Source of the DNA: Persephonella sp.
Lineage (GTDB): Bacteria; Aquificota; Aquificia; Aquificales; Hydrogenothermaceae
Assembly: GCA_003978485.1 (NCBI GenBank)
Contig: QNZF01000025.1
Location: 1-51,093 of the forward strand
Length of the DNA: 51,093 bases
Direction of reading: 5' to 3'
The translations under genes were made by a program, and so were the position numbers. The notes below the pieces were generated by a model. That model was not told the origin of the DNA, searched no databases, and worked only from the letters and a program-made list of their open reading frames with translations. Each line of letters starts with the position of its first letter. Position 1 is the first letter of the stretch. Of the stretch, positions 1 to 9,042 are shown one piece after another.

Positions 1-64
1 GGTCAAAATCTGGTATTAGATTTTTCTTTAAGACTATAAACTCATCTTTTATTAATGTTTCCAA
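1..64 (-). CDS. Start of an unidentified protein, cut by the window edge
   Basis: An open frame on the minus strand begins with a TTG codon at 62-64. An AAGG ribosome-binding sequence lies about ten bases upstream, inside the last codons of the CNNM gene. It reads MetGluThrLeuIleLysAspGluPhe... for 21 codons and then leaves the window. The start overlaps or abuts the preceding stop codon, as expected for translational coupling with the CorC-type genes. No family can be recognised from so few residues, and the reality of the gene rests only on the open frame, the SD and its operon position. Confidence 0.35.
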   Translation of the reverse strand, partial: METLIKDEFIVLKKNLIPDFD

Positions 65-68
65 TAGA

Positions 69-1328
69 CTAACCTTGTTGATTATATATTTTTTCTATTG
101 ATACAACTTTAACTCTTTTATCGTCAACCTCTTCAACAGTAAATCTCAATTCTTCTATTTCTATACTTTCGTTTTTTTTCGGCATTCTACCGAGTGTATA
201 TATTATTAATCCTGCAACAGTTTGATATATACCTTTAGGAAGTTTAACTCCCATTAATGTTTCAACTTCCCTTATATCAATTCTACCGTCTACTTTAATT
301 TTATCTTTTGTAAATTTTTTTATAATCATCTCCTTTTCTTTCTCTTTTTTAAACTCGTCCCTTATGTCCCCCACTATTTCCTCTAAAACATCCTCTAAAG
401 TTGTTATTCCCATAGTAGCTCCCCTTTCATCAACGACCACTACCATATGGTCTCTATGCCTTTTAAAACCTTTCAGAACATTAGGTAAACTTGCAAATTC
501 AGGAACAAATCTTATCTTTTTTGCATATTTACTGATAGGATCTTCAGGGTTGGCATTTTTTAAATCGAAGGCTTTGACTACTTTCTCTATTGCATCAATC
601 CTTTTATTATAAATAGGTATACGAGAAAATCCTGTATCCTTTAAAATAGGTATAACATCTTTTACTTTTGATGAAATATCTACTGCAACAACATCAGACA
701 AAGGAACAACTATTTCACTTAATCTTCTCTGATTAAAAAGAAGAACATTAACTATTATTTTCTTTTGTAAATCTTCTATCTCCCCACCTTCAGTTATAAG
801 AATATCTATAAGCTCTTCCCTTGATAAAACTTTCTCTTCTTTACCTTTAATTCTAAATATGAAAAAAACTATTTTAGTTATTAATTTTGCCAAAGTTGTA
901 AGTGGGAAAAATAGTTTTCTAAAGAAATCTAGAATAGGAATTATAAAATATATAATTTTATCTGCATAATGTTGGAAAATACTTTTAGGAAGTATTTCTC
1001 CAAATAGTAATGTTATAACTATAATACTCTCTGCCAAAATCTCTTCTTTTGATTTTAAAATAAATATGTATTCTCCAACTTGATGTAAAAAGGATACAAA
1101 TATGGATGTTATACTTACTATACTTAAAGTTGTTCCTATTAAAGTCGTTGCTATATACTCGTCAAAATGTTTTTCTAATGCCTCATAGACCTTTTTAGCT
1201 CTTTTATCTCCCTCTTTAGCTAAATATTTTAACTTCGTTCTATTTATAGAGAATAAAGCCAATTCTGAACCTGAGAAAAATGCCTCTAAGATAAGGAAGA
1301 ATACTATCGCTATTATATAACTAATCAT
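69..1328 (-). CDS. CNNM/CorC (HlyC) family membrane protein, second of a tandem pair
   Basis: A 419-residue protein with the layout of the CNNM/CorC family: an N-terminal DUF21 membrane domain (about residues 1-160), a CBS-domain pair (about 195-330), and a C-terminal CorC_HlyC domain (about 340-410). The DUF21 motif FGEILPK is at 109-115. Family members are linked to Mg2+/Co2+ homeostasis and were once called haemolysins. The start overlaps the end of its upstream paralogue by 8 bp, so the two are probably co-translated. The paralogues share architecture but are clearly diverged, consistent with an old duplication and possibly a heteromeric complex (inference). Substrate cannot be read from sequence. 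Confidence 0.9.
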   Translation of the reverse strand: MISYIIAIVFFLILEAFFSGSELALFSINRTKLKYLAKEGDKRAKKVYEALEKHFDEYIATTLIGTTLSIVSITSIFVSFLHQVGEYIFILKSKEEILAESIIVITLLFGEILPKSIFQHYADKIIYFIIPILDFFRKLFFPLTTLAKLITKIVFFIFRIKGKEEKVLSREELIDILITEGGEIEDLQKKIIVNVLLFNQRRLSEIVVPLSDVVAVDISSKVKDVIPILKDTGFSRIPIYNKRIDAIEKVVKAFDLKNANPEDPISKYAKKIRFVPEFASLPNVLKGFKRHRDHMVVVVDERGATMGITTLEDVLEEIVGDIRDEFKKEKEKEMIIKKFTKDKIKVDGRIDIREVETLMGVKLPKGIYQTVAGLIIYTLGRMPKKNESIEIEELRFTVEEVDDKRVKVVSIEKIYNQQG

Positions 1329-2652
1329 TATCTACCTCGTTAGAATTATCCCTCCTCTCTATAATCACTTCAACAATCCTATTATTTTCCACTTTTTTTA
1401 TTTTAAATTTGAAATTTTTGTACTCTATTACTTCGTTTTCCACAGGTAATCTCTGTAGTAGGTATAAAATAAAACCTGCTACGGTATCAAAATCATAATC
1501 TTCAGGAAGTTCTATATTTAGCTTTTCCTGTAAAACTTCAACATCCAACTTTCCTGATACTTCCCATAAGTTATTATTAATCTTTTTAATGTGACCATTA
1601 TCATGGTCATTTTCCTCAGGTAATTCACCTACTATATACTCTAATATGTCTTGTAAAGTAATCAGTCCTACAACTGTTCCGTGCTCATCAATTACTATGG
1701 CAATATGTATCCTTTCCCTTTCAAATCTTTTTAATAACTCTAGAAGATTTGTAAACTCAGGTATAAAAATTGCTTCTTTTAAAAACTTTTCTATTTTTTC
1801 GTTATTATTTTCCAACTTTGCTAAAATAATGTCTTTTACATAAAGGATACCAACTATATTGTCTAAATTTTCCCTATAAACAGGTATTCTGCTGAACTCT
1901 ACATCTTTAATTCTTTCTAAAGCTTCAAACACTGTGATATTTACAGGTAAGGCAAATATATCTCTTCTCGGTGTCATTACTTCCGTTGCCTGTGTTTGAT
2001 GTAGTTGAGATGTTGCCTCTATAAATTCTTTTTCTTCTTCCGTAAAAATATTTTTATCAACCCCTATATTTATAATGGATATAATATCCTCAACAGATAA
2101 TTTCTGACTTTCAACAGGAAGCTCTAAACCTAGCTTTTTCAGTATATACTCTGAAAACTTCATAAATACAAATCTGAAAGGTGTTATCGCCAGATAAAAA
2201 ATATAAAAAGGTTTAGCTACAAAAAAGGCGTACCTTTCAGGATAATAACTTCCTACCGTTTTAGGTGTAATTTCTCCAAATGTTAAGATTAATACAGTCA
2301 TTATGAAAACACCTATAATTAGATACTCTGCACCAAATTTATCAATAATAATTTTTGACATTACGGCAGATGCAGTAATGTTTACAAGCTCATTACCTAT
2401 TAAAAATGTAATAACTAAACTTTTAGGATTAGACCTTAACTTTTCTATTATCTCTGCAGTTTTATTTCCCTTTTGTTTTAATCTTTTAATCTTTAAATAA
2501 TTTAATGAAAAGAATGAACTTTCTATTCCTGCAAAAAATGCAGATAGGAATAATAGAATTATTAAAATGATAAAACCGATTATTATTTCTGTATCTATCA
2601 GCTTAGATATATCTAAGGAATTAGACAAAATGGCAGTAAACCTCCCGTCCAT
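1321..2652 (-). CDS. CNNM/CorC (HlyC) family membrane protein, first of a tandem pair
   Basis: A 443-residue paralogue of the next gene: DUF21 transmembrane region with the motif FGEITPK, CBS pair, then a CorC_HlyC domain. Its membrane segment starts near residue 24 after a polar N-terminus. The ATG at 2650-2652 has no clear ribosome-binding site and overlaps the upstream ATPase gene by 32 bp. A TTG at 2626-2628 lies 12 bases after GGGAGG and would reduce the overlap to 8 bp, so the protein may really begin eight residues later. It likely acts in divalent-cation export or tolerance in the inner membrane (family knowledge). Confidence 0.88.
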   Translation of the reverse strand: MDGRFTAILSNSLDISKLIDTEIIIGFIILIILLFLSAFFAGIESSFFSLNYLKIKRLKQKGNKTAEIIEKLRSNPKSLVITFLIGNELVNITASAVMSKIIIDKFGAEYLIIGVFIMTVLILTFGEITPKTVGSYYPERYAFFVAKPFYIFYLAITPFRFVFMKFSEYILKKLGLELPVESQKLSVEDIISIINIGVDKNIFTEEEKEFIEATSQLHQTQATEVMTPRRDIFALPVNITVFEALERIKDVEFSRIPVYRENLDNIVGILYVKDIILAKLENNNEKIEKFLKEAIFIPEFTNLLELLKRFERERIHIAIVIDEHGTVVGLITLQDILEYIVGELPEENDHDNGHIKKINNNLWEVSGKLDVEVLQEKLNIELPEDYDFDTVAGFILYLLQRLPVENEVIEYKNFKFKIKKVENNRIVEVIIERRDNSNEVDND

Positions 2653-3568
2653 TGATATTTTTAATATCAGGTTCTACTTTACATCTGTCTTCCGCATACG
2701 GACATCTATGATAGAAAACACAACTATTTTGTATATCCTCTCTGAAAACTTCTTTAGGCAATTCTTTTTTATTCCTATCTTTAGGATGACTTACAGGTAA
2801 ACTAGCTATCAAAAGTTTTGTATAAGGATGTAATGGATAGTTTAAAATATCTGTCGTGTTTCCTTTTTCCATTATTTTTCCTCTGTATAGAACTATTAAT
2901 CTGTCGGATATATTCCCGACTACATTTAAATCATGGGTTATAAATAAAACAGATAGAGAATTTTCATTTTTAAGTTTTTTTATTAGATTTATTATCTGTA
3001 ACTGGGTAGATACGTCTAAGGCGGATGTCGGCTCATCAGCTACAATAAAATCAGGATTTAAAACTATAGCTCTAGCTATTGCTACCCTTTGTCTCTGTCC
3101 ACCTGATAACTCAAAAGGATACTTCTCTAAAAATGTTGTATCAAGACCAGCATTAATAATTGAGTTTTCTATAATATATCTTCTCAATTTTTTATCTATC
3201 TTATGAACTATCAAAGGTTCTTCCAATATTTCGTAAATTTTCATACGTGGATTTAATGAACTCCTAGGGTCTTGAAATATGATAGATGTTTCCTTTCTAA
3301 ACTTTTTCTCTTCTAGCTTTGTAAGTTTGTATAAATCTTTGCCTTTATAATAAATATCCCCATCGGTTTTTTTTATTAGTTTGAGTATTAACCTTCCGAT
3401 TGTTGATTTTCCACTACCACTTTCCCCAACTAAACCTAAAATCTCATTCCTAAAAACCTTAAAGGAGACCTTATTTACAGCATAAAAATACTCCTTCTTA
3501 AATAAACCTACATCTATTTTATATCTCTTTTCTAAATTTCGTATCTCAAACAGTAAGTTATCATCCAT
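2621..3568 (-). CDS. Oligopeptide/dipeptide ABC transporter ATP-binding protein (OppF/DppF type)
   Basis: A 315-residue ABC ATPase with Walker [10 protein letters not shown] (48-56), signature LSGGQRQR (154-161), Walker B IVADEP (175-180) and the H-loop THD (211-213). The C-terminal oligopeptide-transport extension carries four cysteines (283, 289, 296, 312). Cysteines in this extension have been linked to an iron-sulfur cluster in some Dpp/Opp ATPases. It would power peptide or possibly nickel uptake with permeases and a second ATPase, but none of those partners is adjacent: the operon continues instead into the CNNM pair. It is the first gene of the minus-strand run. Its ATG follows an AAGGAGAG-like SD at some distance. 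Confidence 0.88.
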   Translation of the reverse strand: MDDNLLFEIRNLEKRYKIDVGLFKKEYFYAVNKVSFKVFRNEILGLVGESGSGKSTIGRLILKLIKKTDGDIYYKGKDLYKLTKLEEKKFRKETSIIFQDPRSSLNPRMKIYEILEEPLIVHKIDKKLRRYIIENSIINAGLDTTFLEKYPFELSGGQRQRVAIARAIVLNPDFIVADEPTSALDVSTQLQIINLIKKLKNENSLSVLFITHDLNVVGNISDRLIVLYRGKIMEKGNTTDILNYPLHPYTKLLIASLPVSHPKDRNKKELPKEVFREDIQNSCVFYHRCPYAEDRCKVEPDIKNINGREVYCHFV

Positions 3569-3697
3569 TTCTTTACTTAAATTTACTCTCCTTCTTAAAT
3601 CTATCTATTCAGTTTTATTAAGAAGATTATTTTACACTATAATAAATTGCAAAGAATTTTAATATAAGCAAAAACATTCTAAAAATATATTAAAGAT

Positions 3698-4060
3698 ATG
3701 GCTGGGAAACATTATATTTTTGTTTATGGAACTTTAAGAAAAGGTTTTGGTAATCATTATCTTTTGGAAAATGCTAAGTTTATAGGTGAAGGTTTTACGA
3801 AAGAAAAATATAGCCTCTATGCAACAGGTATTCCATATGTAGTAAAAAAACCTTTAACTAAAATAAAAGGTGAACTGTATGAAGTTGATAATTTAACGTT
3901 GGAAGAAATAGACTACTTGGAAGGACATCCACATTTTTATGAAAGAGAATTAATAGATGTAATTGTAAACAATAAAATTTATAAAGCTTGGATATATTTT
4001 TATCCTGAACCTCGGGGGCATTTAATAAAATCTGGGGATTATAAAGATTATGAAGATTAG
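3698..4060 (+). CDS. Gamma-glutamylcyclotransferase / AIG2-like protein
   Basis: A compact 120-residue protein of the GGCT-like fold. The substrate-loop motif YGTLRKG is at residues 10-16. The acid expected to be catalytic is Glu75 in LEGHP, followed by the usual Tyr-x-Arg (Tyr81, Arg83). Family members cyclise gamma-glutamyl amines or peptides to 5-oxoproline, but the exact substrate varies. The gene is single, divergent from the ABC ATPase gene, and followed by 600 bp of decayed sequence. Length agrees with bacterial YtfP-like proteins. Confidence 0.85.
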   Translation: MAGKHYIFVYGTLRKGFGNHYLLENAKFIGEGFTKEKYSLYATGIPYVVKKPLTKIKGELYEVDNLTLEEIDYLEGHPHFYERELIDVIVNNKIYKAWIYFYPEPRGHLIKSGDYKDYED

Positions 4061-4207
4061 TAAGGTTTTACATACTTTCAAATTTTGTGGGGTCTTATTT
4101 AAGTGAACAAAATCTATTTTTTTTCTTGATGTCTTTATATTTTCAATCTCTTCCTTATGCTTTTTTACCATTATATGCTTTATTCCCTATTACCTCATAT
4201 TTCTCCA

Positions 4208-4483
4208 CTAATTACCTAAACCAATAACTCTTTTTATATCTTCCCTCAAATCCTTCTTTTTCATGCTTAATTCCCTTCCTATATCATTATTAGTTTCCTC
4301 TCTTTTTCCATTGTCCTTATTAACATTACCAATATCTCTAAAAATTCTCTTAAAAATCTATAAACTCTTTTTATTAACTTTCGTTTTTTGCTTACGGATA
4401 CTTCTAAATTTTTAAATTCTGCTAAATTTTTGAGGAATTCTGATAGAATATAGTGTAGTTTTAATAGAGATGTTATTTTTCAC
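4208..4483 (-). pseudogene. Frameshifted coding remnant of unknown origin
   Basis: On the minus strand a GTG with a GAGG-like SD (start near 4483) begins a frame reading VKNNISIKTTLYSI. The same sequence then continues in a second frame for more than 50 codons, ending at a TAG near 4279. That stretch is lysine-rich and amphipathic, including KRVYRFLREFLEILVML. A third frame resumes up to the TAG at 4208-4210 (ending KRVIGLGN). The open pieces join only through frameshifts, so this looks like a dead gene, perhaps from an insertion sequence (inference). The remainder of the gap, 4061-4207 and 4484-4600, is AT-rich and shows no gene. Confidence 0.4.
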
Positions 4484-4692
4484 CTCTTATTTAGGTTTTT
4501 TCTTTTTTTATTTCTAATTCAAGGTATTTATCTCTTCCTTTTTATGTCCAAAAACATTAAACTAATATTTTAATCCAATGATTGTACAAATTGAAAAACA
4601 AGATATTAAATTTTGAAATACATTTCACTTAATTTTCACATTCAACCTTCATAATTAATAAAAAATAAAGGTAAAGGTAAAGGAGAGGCAAA

Positions 4693-5535
4693 ATGAAAAC
4701 TAAGAATGAGCAATCAACTTTAAATCTATATATACAACATATGGCTGAACATTCCTTATTAACCCCTGAGGAAGAAAAAGAATTGGCAATAAGGGCTAAG
4801 CAAGGTGATAAAGAAGCTTTAAAAAAGTTAGTTGAAGGTAATTTAAGATTTGTTATAAATGTTGCTAAAAATTTCACAGGTTGGGGAGTTCCATTAACAG
4901 ATTTAATAGCTGCTGGGAATTTAGGTTTAATTGAAGCGGCAAAAAGATTTGACCCAGACAAAGATGTTAAGTTTATATCTTACGCTGTTTGGTGGATAAG
5001 ACAGGCTATTATGCAAACAATATTTCAACAAACTGGGGCTGTTAGAATACCTGTTAAAGAATCATTATTTATAAACAAAGTTAAAGAAGCATATGAAAGA
5101 TTGAAGGAAAAACTTAAAAGAGAACCTACAATTGAGGAGATAGCAGAAGAGGTTGACGCAAGTCCAAGAAAGGTTAAAACTGCTCTACAGATAGTCAGAA
5201 CTCCTATATCTTTTGACCAACCTATAGGAGATGAAGAGGAAGATTTAACACTACTTGATTTAGTTTCAAAAACTGGAACTGAAGATGTAGAAAAGGAAGT
5301 TGTTGAAGAAGCATTAAACAAAGAAATTGAGAGATTATTAACAGTATTAGATGAAAGGGAAAGAACTATAATAGAAGAGAGATTTGGATTGAATGGTAAA
5401 GAACCAAAAACTTTAAATGAAGTTGGAGAAAAGTTAGGAATTTCAAGGGAAAGAGTTAGACAATTAGAACAAAGGGCTTTAAAGAAGTTAAGAAATCTTG
5501 CTATGAAAAGACACTTAAAAGATTTCTTGAGCTAA
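4693..5535 (+). CDS. RNA polymerase sigma-70 family factor, short (RpoD/RpoS-like)
   Basis: At 280 residues it holds regions 1.2, 2, 3 and 4 of a sigma-70 factor but lacks the long region 1.1 and spacer of a primary sigma. Region 2 contains DLIAAGNLGLIEAAKRF and the region 2.4 segment ending in WWIRQAI. Region 4.2 has the helix-turn-helix TLNEVGEKLGISRERVRQLEQ. Its length resembles RpoS-like or group 2 factors, or a stripped-down alternative sigma, rather than the housekeeping RpoD. The ATG follows AAAGGAGAGG. A weak candidate promoter, TTGAAA (4591) with TGAAAT 17 bp downstream, lies upstream. It is convergent with nuoE, 7 bp away. Confidence 0.85.
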   Translation: MKTKNEQSTLNLYIQHMAEHSLLTPEEEKELAIRAKQGDKEALKKLVEGNLRFVINVAKNFTGWGVPLTDLIAAGNLGLIEAAKRFDPDKDVKFISYAVWWIRQAIMQTIFQQTGAVRIPVKESLFINKVKEAYERLKEKLKREPTIEEIAEEVDASPRKVKTALQIVRTPISFDQPIGDEEEDLTLLDLVSKTGTEDVEKEVVEEALNKEIERLLTVLDERERTIIEERFGLNGKEPKTLNEVGEKLGISRERVRQLEQRALKKLRNLAMKRHLKDFLS

Positions 5536-5542
5536 TCTTCTC

Positions 5543-6025
5543 CTATTTATACTTTTCTAATATTTTTTTTAATTCTTCTTCATCTAAACTGCTACCATCG
5601 TATAAATCATTATCAATTAGAAATGCAGGTGCTATTGCACAACTACCGATACATTCTACTAACTCTATATACCATCTACCGTCTGGACTGTTTTTTCCAA
5701 TATCCGCTCCTGTTAACTCTTTTATCTTATCCAACAAAGATTGATAGTTGGCTAAATGGCAAGGTAGATTTCTACATATTCTTATATGATGTCTTGCGTT
5801 TTTTTTGTATCTAAACATATCGTAAAAACTTGCTATACCTTCTATATGGCTTAATGGAATTTGAAGATAGTCTGACAATTCCTCCAAAGATTTATACGGT
5901 ATATCCCTATACTTTTCTAAAATCTCGTGTAAAGAAGGAATTATTGCTTGCTCCTTGTATGGAAATTTATTTAGATAACTATCTATTTTTTCTATTAAAT
6001 CATTTGTTAGATACTCATATTTCAT
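5543..6025 (-). CDS. nuoE: NADH-quinone oxidoreductase subunit E (24 kDa, 2Fe-2S)
   Basis: A 160-residue thioredoxin-like ferredoxin. The four cysteine ligands match NuoE: C84-x4-C89 (CRNLPC) and C125-x3-C129 (CIGSC). The helical N-terminal part contains the usual IPSLHEILEKY and IPLSHIEGIASFYDMF segments. NuoE normally sits beside the FMN-binding NuoF to pass electrons from NAD(P)H into complex I or a related hydrogenase or dehydrogenase. Here neither nuoF nor any other nuo gene is next to it, since gatB follows upstream after about 100 bp. It may serve a remote partner. Confidence 0.88.
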   Translation of the reverse strand: MKYEYLTNDLIEKIDSYLNKFPYKEQAIIPSLHEILEKYRDIPYKSLEELSDYLQIPLSHIEGIASFYDMFRYKKNARHHIRICRNLPCHLANYQSLLDKIKELTGADIGKNSPDGRWYIELVECIGSCAIAPAFLIDNDLYDGSSLDEEELKKILEKYK

Positions 6026-6131
6026 TAATTTAGCCTCTAAATTTAAAAAGTAAATTTATCCAAAATTATATCAAAATAAGATGTATTTAATTGGTAAGAT
6101 TTTTCAAAGAATAAGAAAGGAAAAGAAAGAA

Positions 6132-7556
6132 TTAGCCTAATATCTCATTTAATATTTTATTTACAACCTTTGGATTTGCTTTTCCTTTTGTAGCTTTCAT
6201 TACCTGACCTACAAAAAAGCCCATTATTTTTTTATTACCATTCTTATACTTTTCAACCTCTTTAGGATGTTTTGCTATTATCTCTTCAATAATTTTTCTT
6301 ATTTCTCCTTCATCTGAAACCTGTTTTAGTCCTTTTTCTTCAACTATCTGTTTAGGAGATTTTGAAGTTTTAAACACTTCTTCAAAAACCTGTTTAGCTA
6401 TCTTAGTTGATATATCTCCTTTATCTATAAGCTCAACTAGTTCTGCTATATGGCTAGGTTTTACTGGACTGTCTGATATATGTATATTTTCCTCGTTTAA
6501 TTTACCTAACAACTCGTTAATTATCCAATTGGCAATAGATTTTGGAGATTTTGAATAGATTGAAACTGCCTCTTCAAAATATTTTGCCCTGTCCTTGTCT
6601 GCAACTAAAACATCAGCGTCGTAATCTGTTAGATTTAACTCATTAACATACCTTTTAGCCTTATCATCTGGTAGCTCTGGAAGAGAATTTTTTATTTTTT
6701 CTATATACTCCTTAGTTATTCTAACTGGTATAAGGTCAGGGTCTGGAAAGTATCTATAATCGTGTGCTTCTTCCTTGGTTCTCATACTAAATGTTTTACC
6801 TGATTTTTCATCAAACAGTCTAGTTTCTTGAATAATTTCCCCACCTTTCCTTAAGATTTTCGCCTGTCTCTCTATCTCATACTCTATAGCTTTTTGAACA
6901 AATCTAAAGGAGTTTATATTTTTTATCTCAACTTTGGTTCCAAATTTATCACTACCTTTAGGTCTTAATGATATATTAACATCACACCTTAACTGTCCCT
7001 TCTCCATATCTGCATCAGATACGCCTATATACCTCATTATATTTCTCAGTTTTTCTAAATATAATCTAGCTCCAAGCCCTGAGCGTATATCTGGCTCTGA
7101 TACTATCTCCATTAACGGCGTTCCTGCTCTATTTAAATCTACATATGAATACTTACCTTTATGTATGGTTTTACCTGCGTCCTCTTCCATATGTAATCTA
7201 TGAATTCTTATTCTTTCAACTTTACCGTCTATATTAATATCTATATAACCGTTTGTAGCTAAAGGTTTGTCATACTGGGATATTTGATAACCTTTTGGTA
7301 AATCTGGATAAAAATAGTTTTTTCTTGCAAAGACAGACAATAAATGAACTTCACAGTTTAAAGCTAAAGACGCCTTTATTGCATACTCTAAAGCCTTTTT
7401 ATTTAATACAGGTAAACTTCCGGGCATTCCTAAACATACTGGACAAACATTACTGTTCGGTTCAGCTCCAAACTCAACTTTACAACCACAAAAACATTTA
7501 GTTTCCGTTGACATCTGGACGTGTACTTCCAAACCGATAACTGGTTCAAACTCCAT
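6132..7556 (-). CDS. gatB: Aspartyl/glutamyl-tRNA(Asn/Gln) amidotransferase subunit B
   Basis: About 474 residues beginning MEFEPVIGLEVHVQM, the canonical GatB N-terminus, with the CxCG...CPVCLGMPG zinc-binding cysteines near residues 20-42. The catalytic-domain segments LNRAGTPLMEIVSEPD and DYRYFPDPDL are present, as are the C-terminal helical/YqeY tail and the final NPKVVNKILNEIL. The ATG at 7554-7556 is preferred; a TTG four codons upstream is also in frame. GatCAB converts Glu-tRNA(Gln) and Asp-tRNA(Asn) to the amidated forms in bacteria lacking GlnRS or AsnRS. Its tRNA-Gln substrate and a YqeY protein also lie in this window, but gatA and gatC do not. Confidence 0.97.
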   Translation of the reverse strand: MEFEPVIGLEVHVQMSTETKCFCGCKVEFGAEPNSNVCPVCLGMPGSLPVLNKKALEYAIKASLALNCEVHLLSVFARKNYFYPDLPKGYQISQYDKPLATNGYIDINIDGKVERIRIHRLHMEEDAGKTIHKGKYSYVDLNRAGTPLMEIVSEPDIRSGLGARLYLEKLRNIMRYIGVSDADMEKGQLRCDVNISLRPKGSDKFGTKVEIKNINSFRFVQKAIEYEIERQAKILRKGGEIIQETRLFDEKSGKTFSMRTKEEAHDYRYFPDPDLIPVRITKEYIEKIKNSLPELPDDKAKRYVNELNLTDYDADVLVADKDRAKYFEEAVSIYSKSPKSIANWIINELLGKLNEENIHISDSPVKPSHIAELVELIDKGDISTKIAKQVFEEVFKTSKSPKQIVEEKGLKQVSDEGEIRKIIEEIIAKHPKEVEKYKNGNKKIMGFFVGQVMKATKGKANPKVVNKILNEILG

Positions 7557-7629
7557 TTTATACCCCAATAATCTAAATTTTTCTTAAAAATTCTACACAA
7601 TTTAAATTTTTTAATCCAATGGAAGATAT

Positions 7630-8856
7630 TTATTTTTCTATCTCGTCTATAAAATGTCCTAAAACTTCCTTTTTTGTTTTTAGATAACAGACGTTATACG
7701 GATTAGGTTTTGTTATTATAGGAACTCTCTCCACTATTTCCAATCCAAATCCCTCTAAAGCAACTATCTTTCTAGGATTATTTGTCATCAATTTCATCTT
7801 TCTAACGCCTATATCAAGTAAAATTTGAGCACCTGTTCCAAAATCTCTTAAATCAGCGTTAAAGCCTAATCTGTGGTTAGCCTCTACTGTATCGTAGCCA
7901 TCTTCCTGTAGTTTGTAAGCTTTTATCTTGTTTATAATTCCTATTCCCCTTCCTTCGTGTCCTCTCATATATACTAAAACTCCCTTTCCTTCCTCTGCTA
8001 TCTTTCGTAGTGCCAAATGTAGTTGAGATTGACAATCACACCTTAAAGAACCAAAAACATCTCCCGTTAAACATTCTGAATGAACTCTAACTAAAACAGG
8101 CTCATTCTCCTTAATCTCTCCCATAACTAAAGCAATATGCTCGGAATTATCTAGAGTGTTTCTATAACCTAGTATTCTGAATGTGCCATATTTAGTAGGG
8201 AGATTTGCCTCTGCTTCTTTTACAACAAATTTTTCCCTCTTTAATCTGTATTGGACTAGGTCTGCAATTGTTATAATTTTCAAGTTATGTTTTTTTGCGA
8301 ACTTCATTAAATCAGGTAATCTTGCCATCGTTCCATCTTCTTTCATTATTTCACATATAACACCTGCAGGATACAGACCTGCTAATCTTGCTAAATCAAC
8401 TGACGCTTCAGTGTGTCCTGTTCTCTCTAAAACACCCCCTTTTCTTGCCCTTAACGGAAAAATATGTCCCGGTCTTACAAAATCGGACGGTTTAGCGTCA
8501 GGGCTTACAGCTAATCTTATTGTTATAGCTCTATCGTAGGCAGATATACCTGTAGTTGTCCCATATTTAGGATGGGCATCTATAGACACACAAAAGGCAG
8601 TTCCTTTAGGGTCGGTATTCCTTGCAGTCATTAATGGTAAATCTAACTCTTCACATCTTTCAGGTAGTAGAGATAAACAGATTAAGCCCCTTCCTTCTTT
8701 AGCCATAAAGTTAATTATTTCAGGGCTAACCTTTTCAGCGGCAACAACCAAGTCCCCCTCATTTTCTCTGTCAGGGTCATCAACTACTATTACCATCTTT
8801 CCATTTTTTATATCTTCTATAGCCTCTTCTATTGTGTTAAATTTAAATTCTTCCAT
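7630..8856 (-). CDS. ribBA: Bifunctional 3,4-dihydroxy-2-butanone-4-phosphate synthase / GTP cyclohydrolase II
   Basis: A 408-residue fusion of two riboflavin-pathway enzymes. The N-terminal RibB half (about 1-200) has [16 protein letters not shown] and [15 protein letters not shown]. The C-terminal RibA half (about 205-400) has the zinc ligands in [17 protein letters not shown] and the GHEGRGIGI loop. It makes both riboflavin precursors, from ribulose 5-phosphate and GTP. The ATG at 8854-8856 is chosen because AGAGGTG precedes it by seven bases; an upstream in-frame TTG is less likely. No FMN riboswitch is visible in the short leader. No other rib gene is nearby. Confidence 0.97.
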   Translation of the reverse strand: MEEFKFNTIEEAIEDIKNGKMVIVVDDPDRENEGDLVVAAEKVSPEIINFMAKEGRGLICLSLLPERCEELDLPLMTARNTDPKGTAFCVSIDAHPKYGTTTGISAYDRAITIRLAVSPDAKPSDFVRPGHIFPLRARKGGVLERTGHTEASVDLARLAGLYPAGVICEIMKEDGTMARLPDLMKFAKKHNLKIITIADLVQYRLKREKFVVKEAEANLPTKYGTFRILGYRNTLDNSEHIALVMGEIKENEPVLVRVHSECLTGDVFGSLRCDCQSQLHLALRKIAEEGKGVLVYMRGHEGRGIGIINKIKAYKLQEDGYDTVEANHRLGFNADLRDFGTGAQILLDIGVRKMKLMTNNPRKIVALEGFGLEIVERVPIITKPNPYNVCYLKTKKEVLGHFIDEIEK

Positions 8857-9042
8857 TTTTACACCTCTCAATTTTTTTTACAGATTTTATCAAAAATTGA
8901 GTAACACTAAAGTGTAATAAAGATAATATAAAGACATTTAGGCAGTTAAATTTATATTCCAATTAAAATTTTTTTCAATTTAAAATATTCTTCAAAAATG
9001 ATGTAGTATTATTAAAAGTAAGAGAGTGTAAGGAGAAATAGA

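Noticed and set aside
4629-4961. 110-codon minus-strand frame over the sigma factor start
   Set aside because: It overlaps the sigma-70 gene in antisense, is low in protein-like features, and has no ribosome-binding site.
8183-8539. 118-codon plus-strand frame inside ribBA
   Set aside because: It is the antisense shadow of the well-conserved RibB domain.
8857-9042. FMN riboswitch upstream of ribBA
   Set aside because: The leader lacks the conserved RFN blocks and is too AT-rich and short for the fold.
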